A DNA stretch of 6,866 nucleotides from Candidatus Bathyarchaeota archaeon (GCA_030672945.1 DAOVFL010000051.1:1-6866), one strand, 5' to 3'. Positions 1-5,492 are shown, counted from the first letter of the stretch. The notes: generated by a model not told the origin, from the sequence alone. Translations and numbers: made by a program.

Positions 1-165
1 CATCCGTGGCTCTAATCCGACGGATTTAGTAACTAAGGCACCAGCCCCACCCATCACAATGCTGCCAAATGATTCTGCAGACAAACCTAAAATTCCTGAA
101 GCCAACATAGTCGGATTGGCAAGCCTTAAACCAGCCAAATCCACAGATAGACGGTTAATCGTCAA
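1..165 (-). CDS. pyrD: Dihydroorotate dehydrogenase, N-terminal part (cut by window edge)
   Basis: The 55 codons visible encode the N-terminus of a class 1-type dihydroorotate dehydrogenase, the FMN enzyme that oxidises dihydroorotate to orotate in pyrimidine synthesis. The recognisable motifs are NPTMLASGILG (residues 17-27), which opens the FMN-binding barrel, and ALVTKSVGLEPR (43-54) with the conserved FMN-contacting Lys47. The catalytic base lies beyond the window, so the subclass (1A or 1B) cannot be judged. I chose the TTG at 165-163 as start because a stop codon lies three codons upstream and a perfect SD (GGTGATC) sits six bases before it. The resulting N-terminus, MTINRLSVDLAGLRLANPT, has family-like length. 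The gene is transcribed away from nop5 and shares no operon with anything visible. Identification is from remembered family motifs. Confidence 0.92.
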   Translation of the reverse strand, partial: MTINRLSVDLAGLRLANPTMLASGILGLSAESFGSIVMGGAGALVTKSVGLEPRM

Positions 166-171
166 ATACTA

Positions 172-215
172 GATCACCACGAACAGTTCTCAGTAAATGT
201 TAACCGCTTATAAAA
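172..215 (-). promoter_or_regulatory. pyrD promoter: TATA box and Shine-Dalgarno
   Basis: Read on the minus strand, TTTTATAAG at 215-207 is a good archaeal TATA box. A transcript starting about 26 bases downstream, near 185, would carry a leader of about 20 bases. That leader contains GGTGATC (178-172), fully complementary to the archaeal 16S 3' tail, six bases before the TTG start. Spacing of all three elements is as expected for an archaeal promoter. Confidence 0.65.
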
Positions 216-330
216 GTGGTGATATACTCGGAAATGAATCAAACTGCAGAACAGATGTTACTGGTAAACGTAAAAAACTGTTTCGAACTGTAACTTTCAG
301 ACGGTCTTCTTATGAATATTTAAATAAGAT

Positions 331-465
331 TTAAGGATAGAAGCTGGTGCTGAGCAGTCTAGGTAGGTTTTCTACAGTTTCTAGTCGAGTATTCCAAGGG
401 TTGACTGTTGGAGAAGTATGGTACATAGGGTTATTCACAAGCACTTTGAGTCTAAATCTGTTCAT
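331..465 (-). CDS. Small open frame of unknown function, doubtful
   Basis: A 44-codon frame starts with ATG at 465, with GGTGA (478-474) eight bases upstream, and ends at TAA 333-331. The product begins MNRFRLKVLVNNPMYHTSPT. It has no membrane segment, cysteine pair or motif I recognise. The SD sequence is part of an imperfect inverted repeat (469-493), so it may be incidental. The start codon lies inside another minus-strand open frame (452-598, GTG start), and both cannot be assumed real. At this base composition an open frame of 44 codons is expected by chance somewhere in several hundred bases. I list it only because start and SD are well placed. Confidence 0.13.
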   Translation of the reverse strand: MNRFRLKVLVNNPMYHTSPTVNPWNTRLETVENLPRLLSTSFYP

Positions 466-468
466 TAT

Positions 469-493
469 TTCCCTCACCTTTGGAGAGGGGGAA
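469..493. repeat. Imperfect inverted repeat between two GGTACATAGG copies
   Basis: TTCCC at one end and GGGAA at the other, with further pairing around a central AAA/TTT, can fold into an imperfect hairpin on either strand. It lies between the two direct copies of GGTACATAGG (420-429 and 508-517). Role unknown. Confidence 0.4.
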
Positions 494-625
494 CTTCTTC
501 AGCGTTGGGTACATAGGTTCTAAATGCGAAAGTCTTAACGCCTGGACTTTAGCCGTTAATTGTACTCCGTTTTTTATGAAGAGGAAAAAGTAGTTCACAG
601 TTATATTGCCATCTTCTTTTTAAGT

Positions 626-650
626 GAATGAGCGGTTTATCTGCTCATTC
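626..650. repeat. Perfect 8-bp hairpin
   Basis: GAATGAGC (626-633) and GCTCATTC (643-650) are exact reverse complements around a nine-base loop. Outer AAGT (622-625) and ACTT (655-658) can add four more pairs across a small bulge. A T-rich run (614-620) precedes it on the plus strand, so on that strand the order is wrong for an intrinsic terminator. It could be part of an unrecognised RNA or a decayed element. Confidence 0.5.
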
Positions 651-752
651 CACCACTTACATCCTTTATGATTGCACTTCTACCTCTTACACTTCGTTTA
701 GACCAGCGCACACAATAATCCTTTGAACCGATTTTGCTGTTTCCGGGGATAT

Positions 753-786
753 TTCCTACAATTTATATTAGGATGAAATGTAGGAA
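753..786 (+). promoter_or_regulatory. nop5-flpA promoter: TATA box framed by inverted repeat
   Basis: TTTATATT at 762-769 is a plausible TATA box, predicting a transcript start near 792. TTCCTACA (753-760) and TGTAGGAA (779-786) are perfect 8-base reverse complements lying just before and just after it, with centres 26 bases apart. This geometry suits a dimeric regulator blocking TBP/TFB, but no binding is shown. The GAGGAG at 805-810 would then be the SD for a GTG start at 821. Confidence 0.5.
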
Positions 787-820
787 TAGCTAGTGCGAGT
801 TAATGAGGAGAAGCCGGAAA

Positions 821-2035
821 GTGAGAGTAACAATAATTGAATCCGTGTTTGGAATATTGGCTTTCAGTAGAGAAGACGAAATAATAGAGAGTGTTCTTTT
901 TCCCAAAAAACTGCAAGAAACATCCAGAATTCTGGCTGAAATTAAAGCTGGAAAACTGGTGGATGAAATTGCTTTATTAATAGATAAACTTGTTGAAAAC
1001 GGTTATGATACTTTTATTTTTGAAGATTCAGGTTTGGCTAAGATCGTTAAAGAGAAGCTGAATGTTAAGGTTGAAGTTGCGAAACTATCCAAAAGGGGAA
1101 AAATGCTTCGTTCTATGGAAAGGTTCGCTGTCAAAACAGGATTTGTGAATGACACCATAGAATTTGAAAGGTGGATGCGTGACGTTGCTCTGGAAATGAC
1201 TAGGCTTAAGGTTAAAGGAGCTGTTGAGAAAAAGGATCTGATAGTAATTCAATCAATCCAAACTCTGGACGACTTGGATAAGACTGTAAACTTGTTCATG
1301 AGTAGAGTAAGAGAATGGTATGGCATACATTTTCCTGAACTTGACCGCTTAATAGATAAACATGAAACTTACGTTCGTCTAGTTTATGAACTCGGTAATA
1401 AAGATAACTTCACGGATGAGGAACTAGAGAAAGAAACCATACCGAAATCGAAGGCTGATACGATAGCTAAATCAGCAAGAACCTCTATGGGTGCAGACCT
1501 AACAGAAGCAGATCTAACAAAAATCCAAGCATTATGCAAGAATGTTCTTGCTCTATACGAGCTAAGGCGAACTTTAGAGGATTATCTGAACATGGTTATG
1601 AATGAGGTTGCCCCAAACATGAAAGCAATCGTGGATTCTTTGTTGGGTGCAAGATTAATCGCCCTAGCTGGAGGATTAACAAATCTTGCCAAGATGCCTG
1701 CAAGCACAATACAAGTCCTAGGCGCAGAAAAAGCTCTTTTCCGTTCACTTAAAACTGGGACGAGACCACCAAAACATGGGATAATTTTCCAACACGCTAC
1801 TTTACATGAAGCAAAAAAGTGGCAAAGGGGGAAAATCGCTAGAACCATAGCTGGAAAACTAGCTATAGCTGCAAGAGTAGATGCATTCGGAAGCAGGTAT
1901 ATAGGTGAAGAACTGAAAGCTGCCCTAGACAAGAGAGTTGAAGAAATCCATAGAAAATATGCTCAACCTCCTGAGATTCCAGCAAGAAAACCCAGATGGA
2001 TGAAAAGGAGAAAGAAGCGTGCAAGTAAAGGTTAA
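821..2035 (+). CDS. nop5: Nop5 (Nop56/58-like) box C/D RNP scaffold protein
   Basis: This protein is the scaffold of the archaeal box C/D ribonucleoprotein. It binds fibrillarin through its N-terminal domain, dimerises through a coiled coil, and contacts the L7Ae-bound kink-turn through its NOP domain, so that guide RNAs can direct 2'-O-methylation of rRNA and tRNA. Numbered from GTG 821 (404 residues), the N-terminal domain is about 1-110 and the coiled coil about 120-260, including REWYGIHFPELD (164-175). The NOP domain spans about 262-375, with LAGGLTNLAKMPASTIQVLG (282-301) and RPPKHGIIFQH (315-325). A Lys/Arg-rich tail (389-404) ends it, as in homologues. An ATG at 803 would add six residues. 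I prefer GTG 821 because the N-terminus then matches the family, a GAGGAG lies ten bases upstream, and the TATA box would leave the ATG only a ten-base leader. flpA overlaps its 3' end. Confidence 0.95.
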   Translation: MRVTIIESVFGILAFSREDEIIESVLFPKKLQETSRILAEIKAGKLVDEIALLIDKLVENGYDTFIFEDSGLAKIVKEKLNVKVEVAKLSKRGKMLRSMERFAVKTGFVNDTIEFERWMRDVALEMTRLKVKGAVEKKDLIVIQSIQTLDDLDKTVNLFMSRVREWYGIHFPELDRLIDKHETYVRLVYELGNKDNFTDEELEKETIPKSKADTIAKSARTSMGADLTEADLTKIQALCKNVLALYELRRTLEDYLNMVMNEVAPNMKAIVDSLLGARLIALAGGLTNLAKMPASTIQVLGAEKALFRSLKTGTRPPKHGIIFQHATLHEAKKWQRGKIARTIAGKLAIAARVDAFGSRYIGEELKAALDKRVEEIHRKYAQPPEIPARKPRWMKRRKKRASKG

Positions 2036-2714
2036 GCCGCATCCCCGGTTCCCAGCGATTTTTCAAGTAACACTGGAAAGTGGCGTTCAAAGGCTAGCCA
2101 CAAGAAACCTAACGCCGAGCAGAAACGTTTACAGTGAAAAACTCGTAAAATATAAAGGCGTAGAATACCGCTTATGGGATCCCTTTAGAAGTAAACTTGC
2201 CGCGGCTATCCTAAGGGGTCTAAGAAAGGTTCCAATAAAACCAAGTCACAGAGTCCTTTATCTGGGTGCAGCTTCTGGAACAACGGCAAGTCATGTCTCA
2301 GATATAGTTGGGGAAAAAGGTCATGTATACTGCGTTGAGTTTGCACCGAGAACCATAAGAGAACTTGTCAATAACGTATGCACATTTAGACGCAATATTT
2401 CACCCATACTGGAGGATGCTCGTTTTCCAGAAAAATATGCAATTTTCATCAGCGGAAAAATTGATGATGTTTACTGTGACATTGCCCAGCCAGAACAGGC
2501 CAAGGTTCTAGTGAATAATACAGACCTGTTCCTCAAAAGATCTGGATGGATAATGCTCGCCATTAAAGCCCAGAGTATAGACGTGACGAAGGAACCCTCA
2601 GAAATTTACAAGCAGGAAGTAAAAATCTTGAAAAAACGTGGTTTCCAAATAGAGGAAATTGTCGATTTAGAGCCTTACGATAAGGCACACGCTATGATAG
2701 TAGCTAGGAAATAA
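2019..2714 (+). CDS. flpA: Fibrillarin-like rRNA/tRNA 2'-O-methyltransferase
   Basis: Fibrillarin is the catalytic subunit of the box C/D RNP and transfers a methyl group from S-adenosylmethionine to the ribose 2'-OH selected by a guide RNA. The 231 residues match the usual archaeal length. The family signature RNVYSEKLV (35-43) and YRLWDPFRSKLAAAI (50-64) are followed by SAM motif I, VLYLGAASGTTASHVSD (79-95). Glu107 in VYCVEF is the expected ribose-binding acid; Asp133 in LEDAR, the CDIAQPEQ stretch (153-160) and Lys183 in AIKAQSID are the other conserved positions I can see. The GTG start overlaps the last 17 bases of nop5 and has GGAG (2007-2010) eight bases upstream, within nop5 codons. 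Overlap plus function imply co-transcription and coupled translation with its protein partner. Confidence 0.95.
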   Translation: MQVKVKPHPRFPAIFQVTLESGVQRLATRNLTPSRNVYSEKLVKYKGVEYRLWDPFRSKLAAAILRGLRKVPIKPSHRVLYLGAASGTTASHVSDIVGEKGHVYCVEFAPRTIRELVNNVCTFRRNISPILEDARFPEKYAIFISGKIDDVYCDIAQPEQAKVLVNNTDLFLKRSGWIMLAIKAQSIDVTKEPSEIYKQEVKILKKRGFQIEEIVDLEPYDKAHAMIVARK

Positions 2715-2743
2715 TTGATGTATCTTCTAGAAGATAAGTATAG

Positions 2744-2750
2744 TTTATAT
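2744..2750 (+). promoter_or_regulatory. Possible internal TATA box before the COG1395-type gene
   Basis: TTTATAT lies 34-40 bases before the ATG at 2784, which would give a leader of about 11 bases. This supports 2784 as start and a promoter separate from nop5-flpA. It is AT-rich sequence that could equally be codons of an N-terminal extension, so the call is weak. Confidence 0.25.
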
Positions 2751-2783
2751 CATACAAAGCATGATATTTTTTGTGACGTTCCG

Positions 2784-3731
2784 ATGACTTATGTGGAGAA
2801 GGAGAACGAGAAGACTGCAGAAACTGTATTGAAGGAAGCAGGTTTCACTGTTTCTCAAAGATGTTGCTCTCGACCGAGTTGTTTCGACTTTGCAGCTAGG
2901 AAAAACAAAACCTTAGTTTTCATTAAAATTCAACAAGACATTGGAAATGTCTCTCTAGCCGATTCCTTGGAACTTCAAGTTATATCTGAATATGTGTCAG
3001 CTGCTTCGCTTATGATAAGCCAAAAAACACGTGAAAAACCATTGGAAGACGACACAGTTTATTCAAGATACAACATCATGGCTGTCACTCAAAAAACGTT
3101 TGAGAACATAATGCTCAGTAAAATCTATCCTCTGATTCAAGCTGGTCCGGGAGGTTACTACGTTGAAATCGATGGAGAGACAATTAAACAGAGAAGACAG
3201 GAGTTGGGATTATCAATTGGTGAAATAGCTGAAGTGATAGGCACATCTAAGGGAACCATCTATGGATATGAGCGCGGGATGATTAAGGCTTCAGTTTCCG
3301 CAGCATACAATCTCATATGTATCCTGGGAATACCTGTGGCAAAACCAATAAACGTATTTAAAAAATCAAAAAAGCAACCTAAACGTTTCTTAATCACCGC
3401 CAAACATGTAATCACCAAAAACAAGCTTCTTCGAAAAATTCTCAAAAAACTTACACGTTGCAACATTGCAGCGTTTGACAAGGCGCCATTCGACTTCATG
3501 ATTAATGTCAAAGAAGAAAAAATGAGAATCATCGGCGGAGTAGCAAATAATAAGGAAAGAGAATTAGACAGGAGGGTAAACGAAATTTTAAGTGTCAGCC
3601 GGGTTGTCCATGCACATCCAATTCTCATAACAGAAGGGCAGAAACAATTAAACAATGATATTCCCTGCATTCATTGTAAAGAACTTTCAGAAATCAAGAA
3701 TCCGGAAGACTTGATTACAAACTATAAGTAA
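2784..3731 (+). CDS. Archaeal XRE/HTH-type putative transcriptional regulator (COG1395 family)
   Basis: This is a member of the archaeal family annotated as putative HTH-type regulatory protein; its target and ligand are not known to me. From ATG 2784 it has 315 residues, which fits the family. Residues 1-125 form a domain with a nuclease-like look (SCFDFAARKNKTLVFIKI, 32-49) and the family run ERYxI-like YSRYNIMAV (93-101). GGYYVEIDGETIKQRRQELG (123-142) leads into a Cro/C1-type HTH (about 133-166, ending IYGYERG). The C-terminal half (200-312) contains the second conserved block, AFDKAPFDFMI (230-240). Two earlier in-frame starts exist, TTG 2715 and ATG 2718, directly after the flpA stop. 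They would add 22-23 residues without family counterpart that I recall and lack a good SD. The 3' end overlaps rnhB by 17 bases, tail to tail. Confidence 0.85.
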   Translation: MTYVEKENEKTAETVLKEAGFTVSQRCCSRPSCFDFAARKNKTLVFIKIQQDIGNVSLADSLELQVISEYVSAASLMISQKTREKPLEDDTVYSRYNIMAVTQKTFENIMLSKIYPLIQAGPGGYYVEIDGETIKQRRQELGLSIGEIAEVIGTSKGTIYGYERGMIKASVSAAYNLICILGIPVAKPINVFKKSKKQPKRFLITAKHVITKNKLLRKILKKLTRCNIAAFDKAPFDFMINVKEEKMRIIGGVANNKERELDRRVNEILSVSRVVHAHPILITEGQKQLNNDIPCIHCKELSEIKNPEDLITNYK

Positions 3732-4386
3732 ACCTAGTTTGCCGTGAATCTCTTTCACTTTTAACCCTTCGAGCTGACTTCCACGATTTTCTAACACAAT
3801 CCGGATAACTTCTAAATTTTTTGAGGTGTTGCTGGAGAAAACTTATGGTTTTAGGATCTGACGGGTAGCCGCATCCGAAGTCTCCATATTCCTGCTTCAA
3901 CGCTTCTATTTCGTTATCTCTTTCAACTTTGGCGATTATGGAAGCAGCTGAAACTACAGGATATTTTTTGTCAGCCTTATGCTTCGAAACTATCCTAACT
4001 TTAAAGGGTAAACATTCTGAGATGTGCTGTCCAAACCGCTCTTCCAAAACATCTGAAGCATCAACATAGGCCATGTCCGGCTTAAGTGACTCGATAATTT
4101 TCGCCATAGTCCTAGCCTCCAACCTATTCAGCTTGTGAAGTTTTCTTCCACTCTGAACAACCTTATCAATATCCTTAGGCGACAGCTTTATCACATTGAA
4201 TTTTATGGCGATTTCCCTAATTTCAACAGCTAGCATTTCACGCTTTCGTGGAGATAAACACTTAGAATCTTTAACACCTAATTGAACAAGCTTCGGTATG
4301 TCTTCTTCTGTCATTAGAACTCCTGCAATAACTAGAGGGCCTATTACACAGCCGCGTCCAGCATCGTCAACACCAGCCACCAGCAT
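3715..4386 (-). CDS. rnhB: Ribonuclease HII
   Basis: RNase HII cleaves the RNA strand of RNA-DNA hybrids and nicks at single ribonucleotides in DNA, so it serves replication and repair. The 223 residues show GVDDAGRGCVIGPLVIAG (5-22), the DSK motif in VKDSKCLS (38-45), AYVDASD (106-112) with the expected metal-binding Asp109, and KHKADKKYPVVSAASIIAKV (135-154) with Asp139. Characterised archaeal enzymes carry Asp-Glu-Asp-Asp; here position 8 is Asp instead of Glu (D7, D8, D109, D139). The substitution is conservative and the rest of the site is intact, so activity is likely. The ATG start has GTGAT (4395-4391) upstream as SD. The gene follows the THEP1-like gene by 52 bases but appears to have its own TATA box. 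Its last 17 bases overlap the end of the convergent regulator gene. Confidence 0.95.
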   Translation of the reverse strand: MLVAGVDDAGRGCVIGPLVIAGVLMTEEDIPKLVQLGVKDSKCLSPRKREMLAVEIREIAIKFNVIKLSPKDIDKVVQSGRKLHKLNRLEARTMAKIIESLKPDMAYVDASDVLEERFGQHISECLPFKVRIVSKHKADKKYPVVSAASIIAKVERDNEIEALKQEYGDFGCGYPSDPKTISFLQQHLKKFRSYPDCVRKSWKSARRVKSERDSRQTRFTYSL

Positions 4387-4390
4387 AAAA

Positions 4391-4429
4391 AATCACTCTT
4401 TAAACTAAATTCATCTCAAAAGTTATAAC
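4391..4429 (-). promoter_or_regulatory. rnhB promoter: TATA box and SD
   Basis: The palindrome GTTATAAC (4422-4429) is a good TATA core. A start about 26 bases downstream, near 4399, gives a leader of about 13 bases containing GTGAT (4395-4391), a partial match to the 16S tail, about five bases before the ATG. The same octamer occurs upstream of trm1. Confidence 0.5.
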
Positions 4430-4438
4430 CCTTTATTT

Positions 4439-4987
4439 TTAATGAATTTTTAGAAACTCTACAGCTTTTTGGACGATCGTCTTATGCAGATTCCCTCTGT
4501 TCGCATACGTTACAATGTATGTTTCAGCATCTTCTCTACCCCTTATTTCTCTTATTAACTTGTCCGTTACCTTCCAATGAACAGTGCCAATAACAAGTTT
4601 TCTGCTTTCCACAGCATTCTTAATAGCCTTTCTGAAATATTCTGAATACAATTCCATAGGTCCAACTTCATCTATCACGACTACTTCAACATTTTTGACA
4701 GCGTCAATTATCGCTTCAGAACCTACACTATCAAGATCCCCTAAATTCACACGATATTTACCCACCTGAGGACCATGCTTTTGATGTATGTGGGCAAGCC
4801 AGCCTCTACCACCACCGCTTAAATCTAAAACTTCAAAACCAACACGTGCTCCACATGAACGAACTTCACGGCTCACCATTCCACCTACACTGTAACCTCT
4901 ACCTTTTAATGCTTCAACAGTCTTAAGCAAGACAGATGTCTTCCCTATACCCGGACTACCAGTTATTAACAGTAAGCGCTTTCTCAA
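4439..4987 (-). CDS. THEP1-type nucleoside-triphosphatase
   Basis: The 182-residue product is a P-loop NTPase of the THEP1 family (COG1618), small soluble enzymes that hydrolyse ATP, GTP and other nucleotides in vitro; their cellular role is not settled. It shows Walker A GSPGIGKTS (10-18), the family run VGGMVSREVR (34-43), the signature GPQVGKYRV (72-80), and Walker B with its extension VVVIDEVGPMEL (102-113). A late conserved strand, LVIGTVHWKV (131-140), follows. Length is typical. The start is TTG at 4987-4985: GGAGG (4996-4992) lies four bases upstream, and the only nearby ATG is out of frame. An upstream extension in frame soon hits a stop. It may be the first gene of a pair with rnhB, although rnhB seems to have its own promoter. 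Confidence 0.9.
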   Translation of the reverse strand: MRKRLLLITGSPGIGKTSVLLKTVEALKGRGYSVGGMVSREVRSCGARVGFEVLDLSGGGRGWLAHIHQKHGPQVGKYRVNLGDLDSVGSEAIIDAVKNVEVVVIDEVGPMELYSEYFRKAIKNAVESRKLVIGTVHWKVTDKLIREIRGREDAETYIVTYANRGNLHKTIVQKAVEFLKIH

Positions 4988-5011
4988 CGAGCCTCCCCAT
5001 TACACTGAAAT

Positions 5012-5197
5012 CTAGTTTTCCCTAAAATGCTTTTTCACAATCACAGCTTTAAATGAATGCTTCCTCGGAAACCCCTTTTTCTTGTGCTCCGCTCTTGAAC
5101 TCTCGTAGAAGGGTTCACAGAATTCTTTTCTCTCACTCTTAGTATAGTTGAAGAGGAAAAGAGAAGAGCATATGTCACCATACACTCGATCATCCAC
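5012..5197 (-). CDS. 61-codon open frame, doubtful; possible transposase fragment
   Basis: A GTG-started frame of 61 codons ends at TAG 25 bases before the THEP1 start. A second GTG at 5185 lies 26 bases after a TATA-like GGATAAAA (5217-5210), so it could be read from a near-leaderless transcript. The C-terminal half is basic; the stretch KKKGFPRKHSFKAVIVKKHF (39-58) loosely recalls the N-terminal region of IS5-like transposases, where a Gly-x-Pro-basic run precedes a helix. That resemblance is my impression, not an alignment. The upstream continuation of the frame is broken by TAA, and after the TAG a +1 shift would continue LDFSV, so it may be a decayed fragment. It could equally be spurious. 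Confidence 0.25.
   Translation of the reverse strand: MDDRVYGDICSSLFLFNYTKSERKEFCEPFYESSRAEHKKKGFPRKHSFKAVIVKKHFREN
5047..5054 (-). promoter_or_regulatory. Weak TATA candidate for the THEP1-like gene
   Basis: On the minus strand ATTTAAAG lies about 63 bases before the TTG start, predicting a leader of about 36 bases that includes the GGAGG. It is a mediocre match and sits inside the doubtful open frame 5012-5197. Confidence 0.22.
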
Positions 5198-5315
5198 TCC
5201 ACAAACCAGTTTTTATCCTAATTCCCAATCTAGTGTAGTTGTATCCGAATTTCCGGGGTTAAAGCGTACTCTAAACATCATACTATTCCATCTTCAGTTG
5301 GCATCCGTTAGACTG

Positions 5316-5326
5316 AGAAAAAAGAA
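5316..5326 (-). terminator. T-rich run after the dockerin-like frame
   Basis: On the minus strand, immediately after the stop at 5332-5330, comes CCC followed by TTCTTTTTTCTC. Archaeal termination often uses such U-rich tracts without a hairpin. Position directly behind a gene end supports the call; the gene itself is a relic. Confidence 0.4.
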
Positions 5327-5329
5327 GGG

Positions 5330-5488
5330 TTATGGGTCTGTTTCTCCGAAGTGTCTCGCTACTAGACTCACATCTCTCATGTCGATTTATCCGTCTGGCA
5401 CGCCTATTGTTGGTCCTGTTAAGTCACAGTTTGCTGGTGCAGGAGGAACATTTTGTCCAAAGTTTCTTGCAACTGAGGCTACCCCCGC
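5330..5488 (-). pseudogene. Relic of the C-terminus of a dockerin-like surface protein
   Basis: A 53-codon stretch reads as the end of a protein with two dockerin-like repeats. The first half repeat is GVASVARNFGQ, then a linker NVPPAPANCDLTGPTIGVPDG, then IDMRDVSLVARHFGETDP before the final TAA. The paired pattern D-[IV]-x-x-[VI]-A-R-x-F-G is that of Ca-binding dockerin type I-like modules, which attach or organise secreted proteins. Three things show decay. Codon 34 (5389-5387) is TAA where a Lys (AAA) would normally precede IDMRD. The first Ca-loop (D-x-N-x-D-G) is missing upstream. No start exists, and an upstream stop (5524-5522) closes the frame beside the trm1 promoter. The parent gene is therefore gone except for its 3' end. 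A T-rich terminator-like run follows. Confidence 0.6.
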
Positions 5489-5492
5489 GTAA

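Larger units (their letters stand above)
224..752. other. Gene-poor intergenic stretch with repeats
   Basis: I see no recognisable protein, tRNA, 5S, SRP RNA or RNase P RNA here on either strand. Its contents are: a palindromic AT core TATTTAAATA at 317-326, usable as a TATA box in either direction; the direct repeat GGTACATAGG at 420-429 and 508-517; an imperfect inverted repeat at 469-493; T6 at 570-575; and a perfect 8-bp hairpin at 626-650. Two short minus-strand frames are open (331-465 and 452-598) but resemble nothing I know. On the plus strand the AT core, followed by T6 about 250 bases later, could delimit a small RNA of roughly 230 bases. That is only a spacing argument. Confidence 0.5.

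Noticed and set aside
234..293. 19-codon plus-strand frame with GTGGTGAT ten bases upstream and a TATA-like element before it
   Set aside because: The signals are mirror images of the pyrD promoter elements, and the product is too short to assess.
330..620. SRP RNA, RNase P RNA, 5S rRNA or tRNA in the gap before nop5
   Set aside because: I looked for the SRP helix 8 motif, RNase P conserved cores, the 5S core and T-arm GTTCRA-N-C signatures; none is present. GGTTCAAAG on the minus strand near 730 lacks a matching T-stem and the rest of a tRNA.
1582..1932. 116-codon open frame on the minus strand inside nop5
   Set aside because: It is antisense to the conserved NOP domain, whose plus-strand translation matches the family throughout; the antisense product resembles nothing and has no start signals.
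3260..3670. 136-codon minus-strand open frame inside the COG1395-type gene
   Set aside because: The plus strand encodes the HTH and conserved C-terminal block here; the antisense frame is a by-product of codon usage.
5270..5282. Box C-like ATGATGT on the minus strand, suggesting a C/D guide RNA
   Set aside because: No D box (CTGA) lies at a suitable distance downstream, and there is no second C'/D' pair.
5148..5492. 114-codon plus-strand open frame before trm1
   Set aside because: Its product is low in recognisable features, and it lies antisense to the dockerin-like relic, whose minus-strand translation has clear repeat motifs. The openness is explained by the opposite strand.
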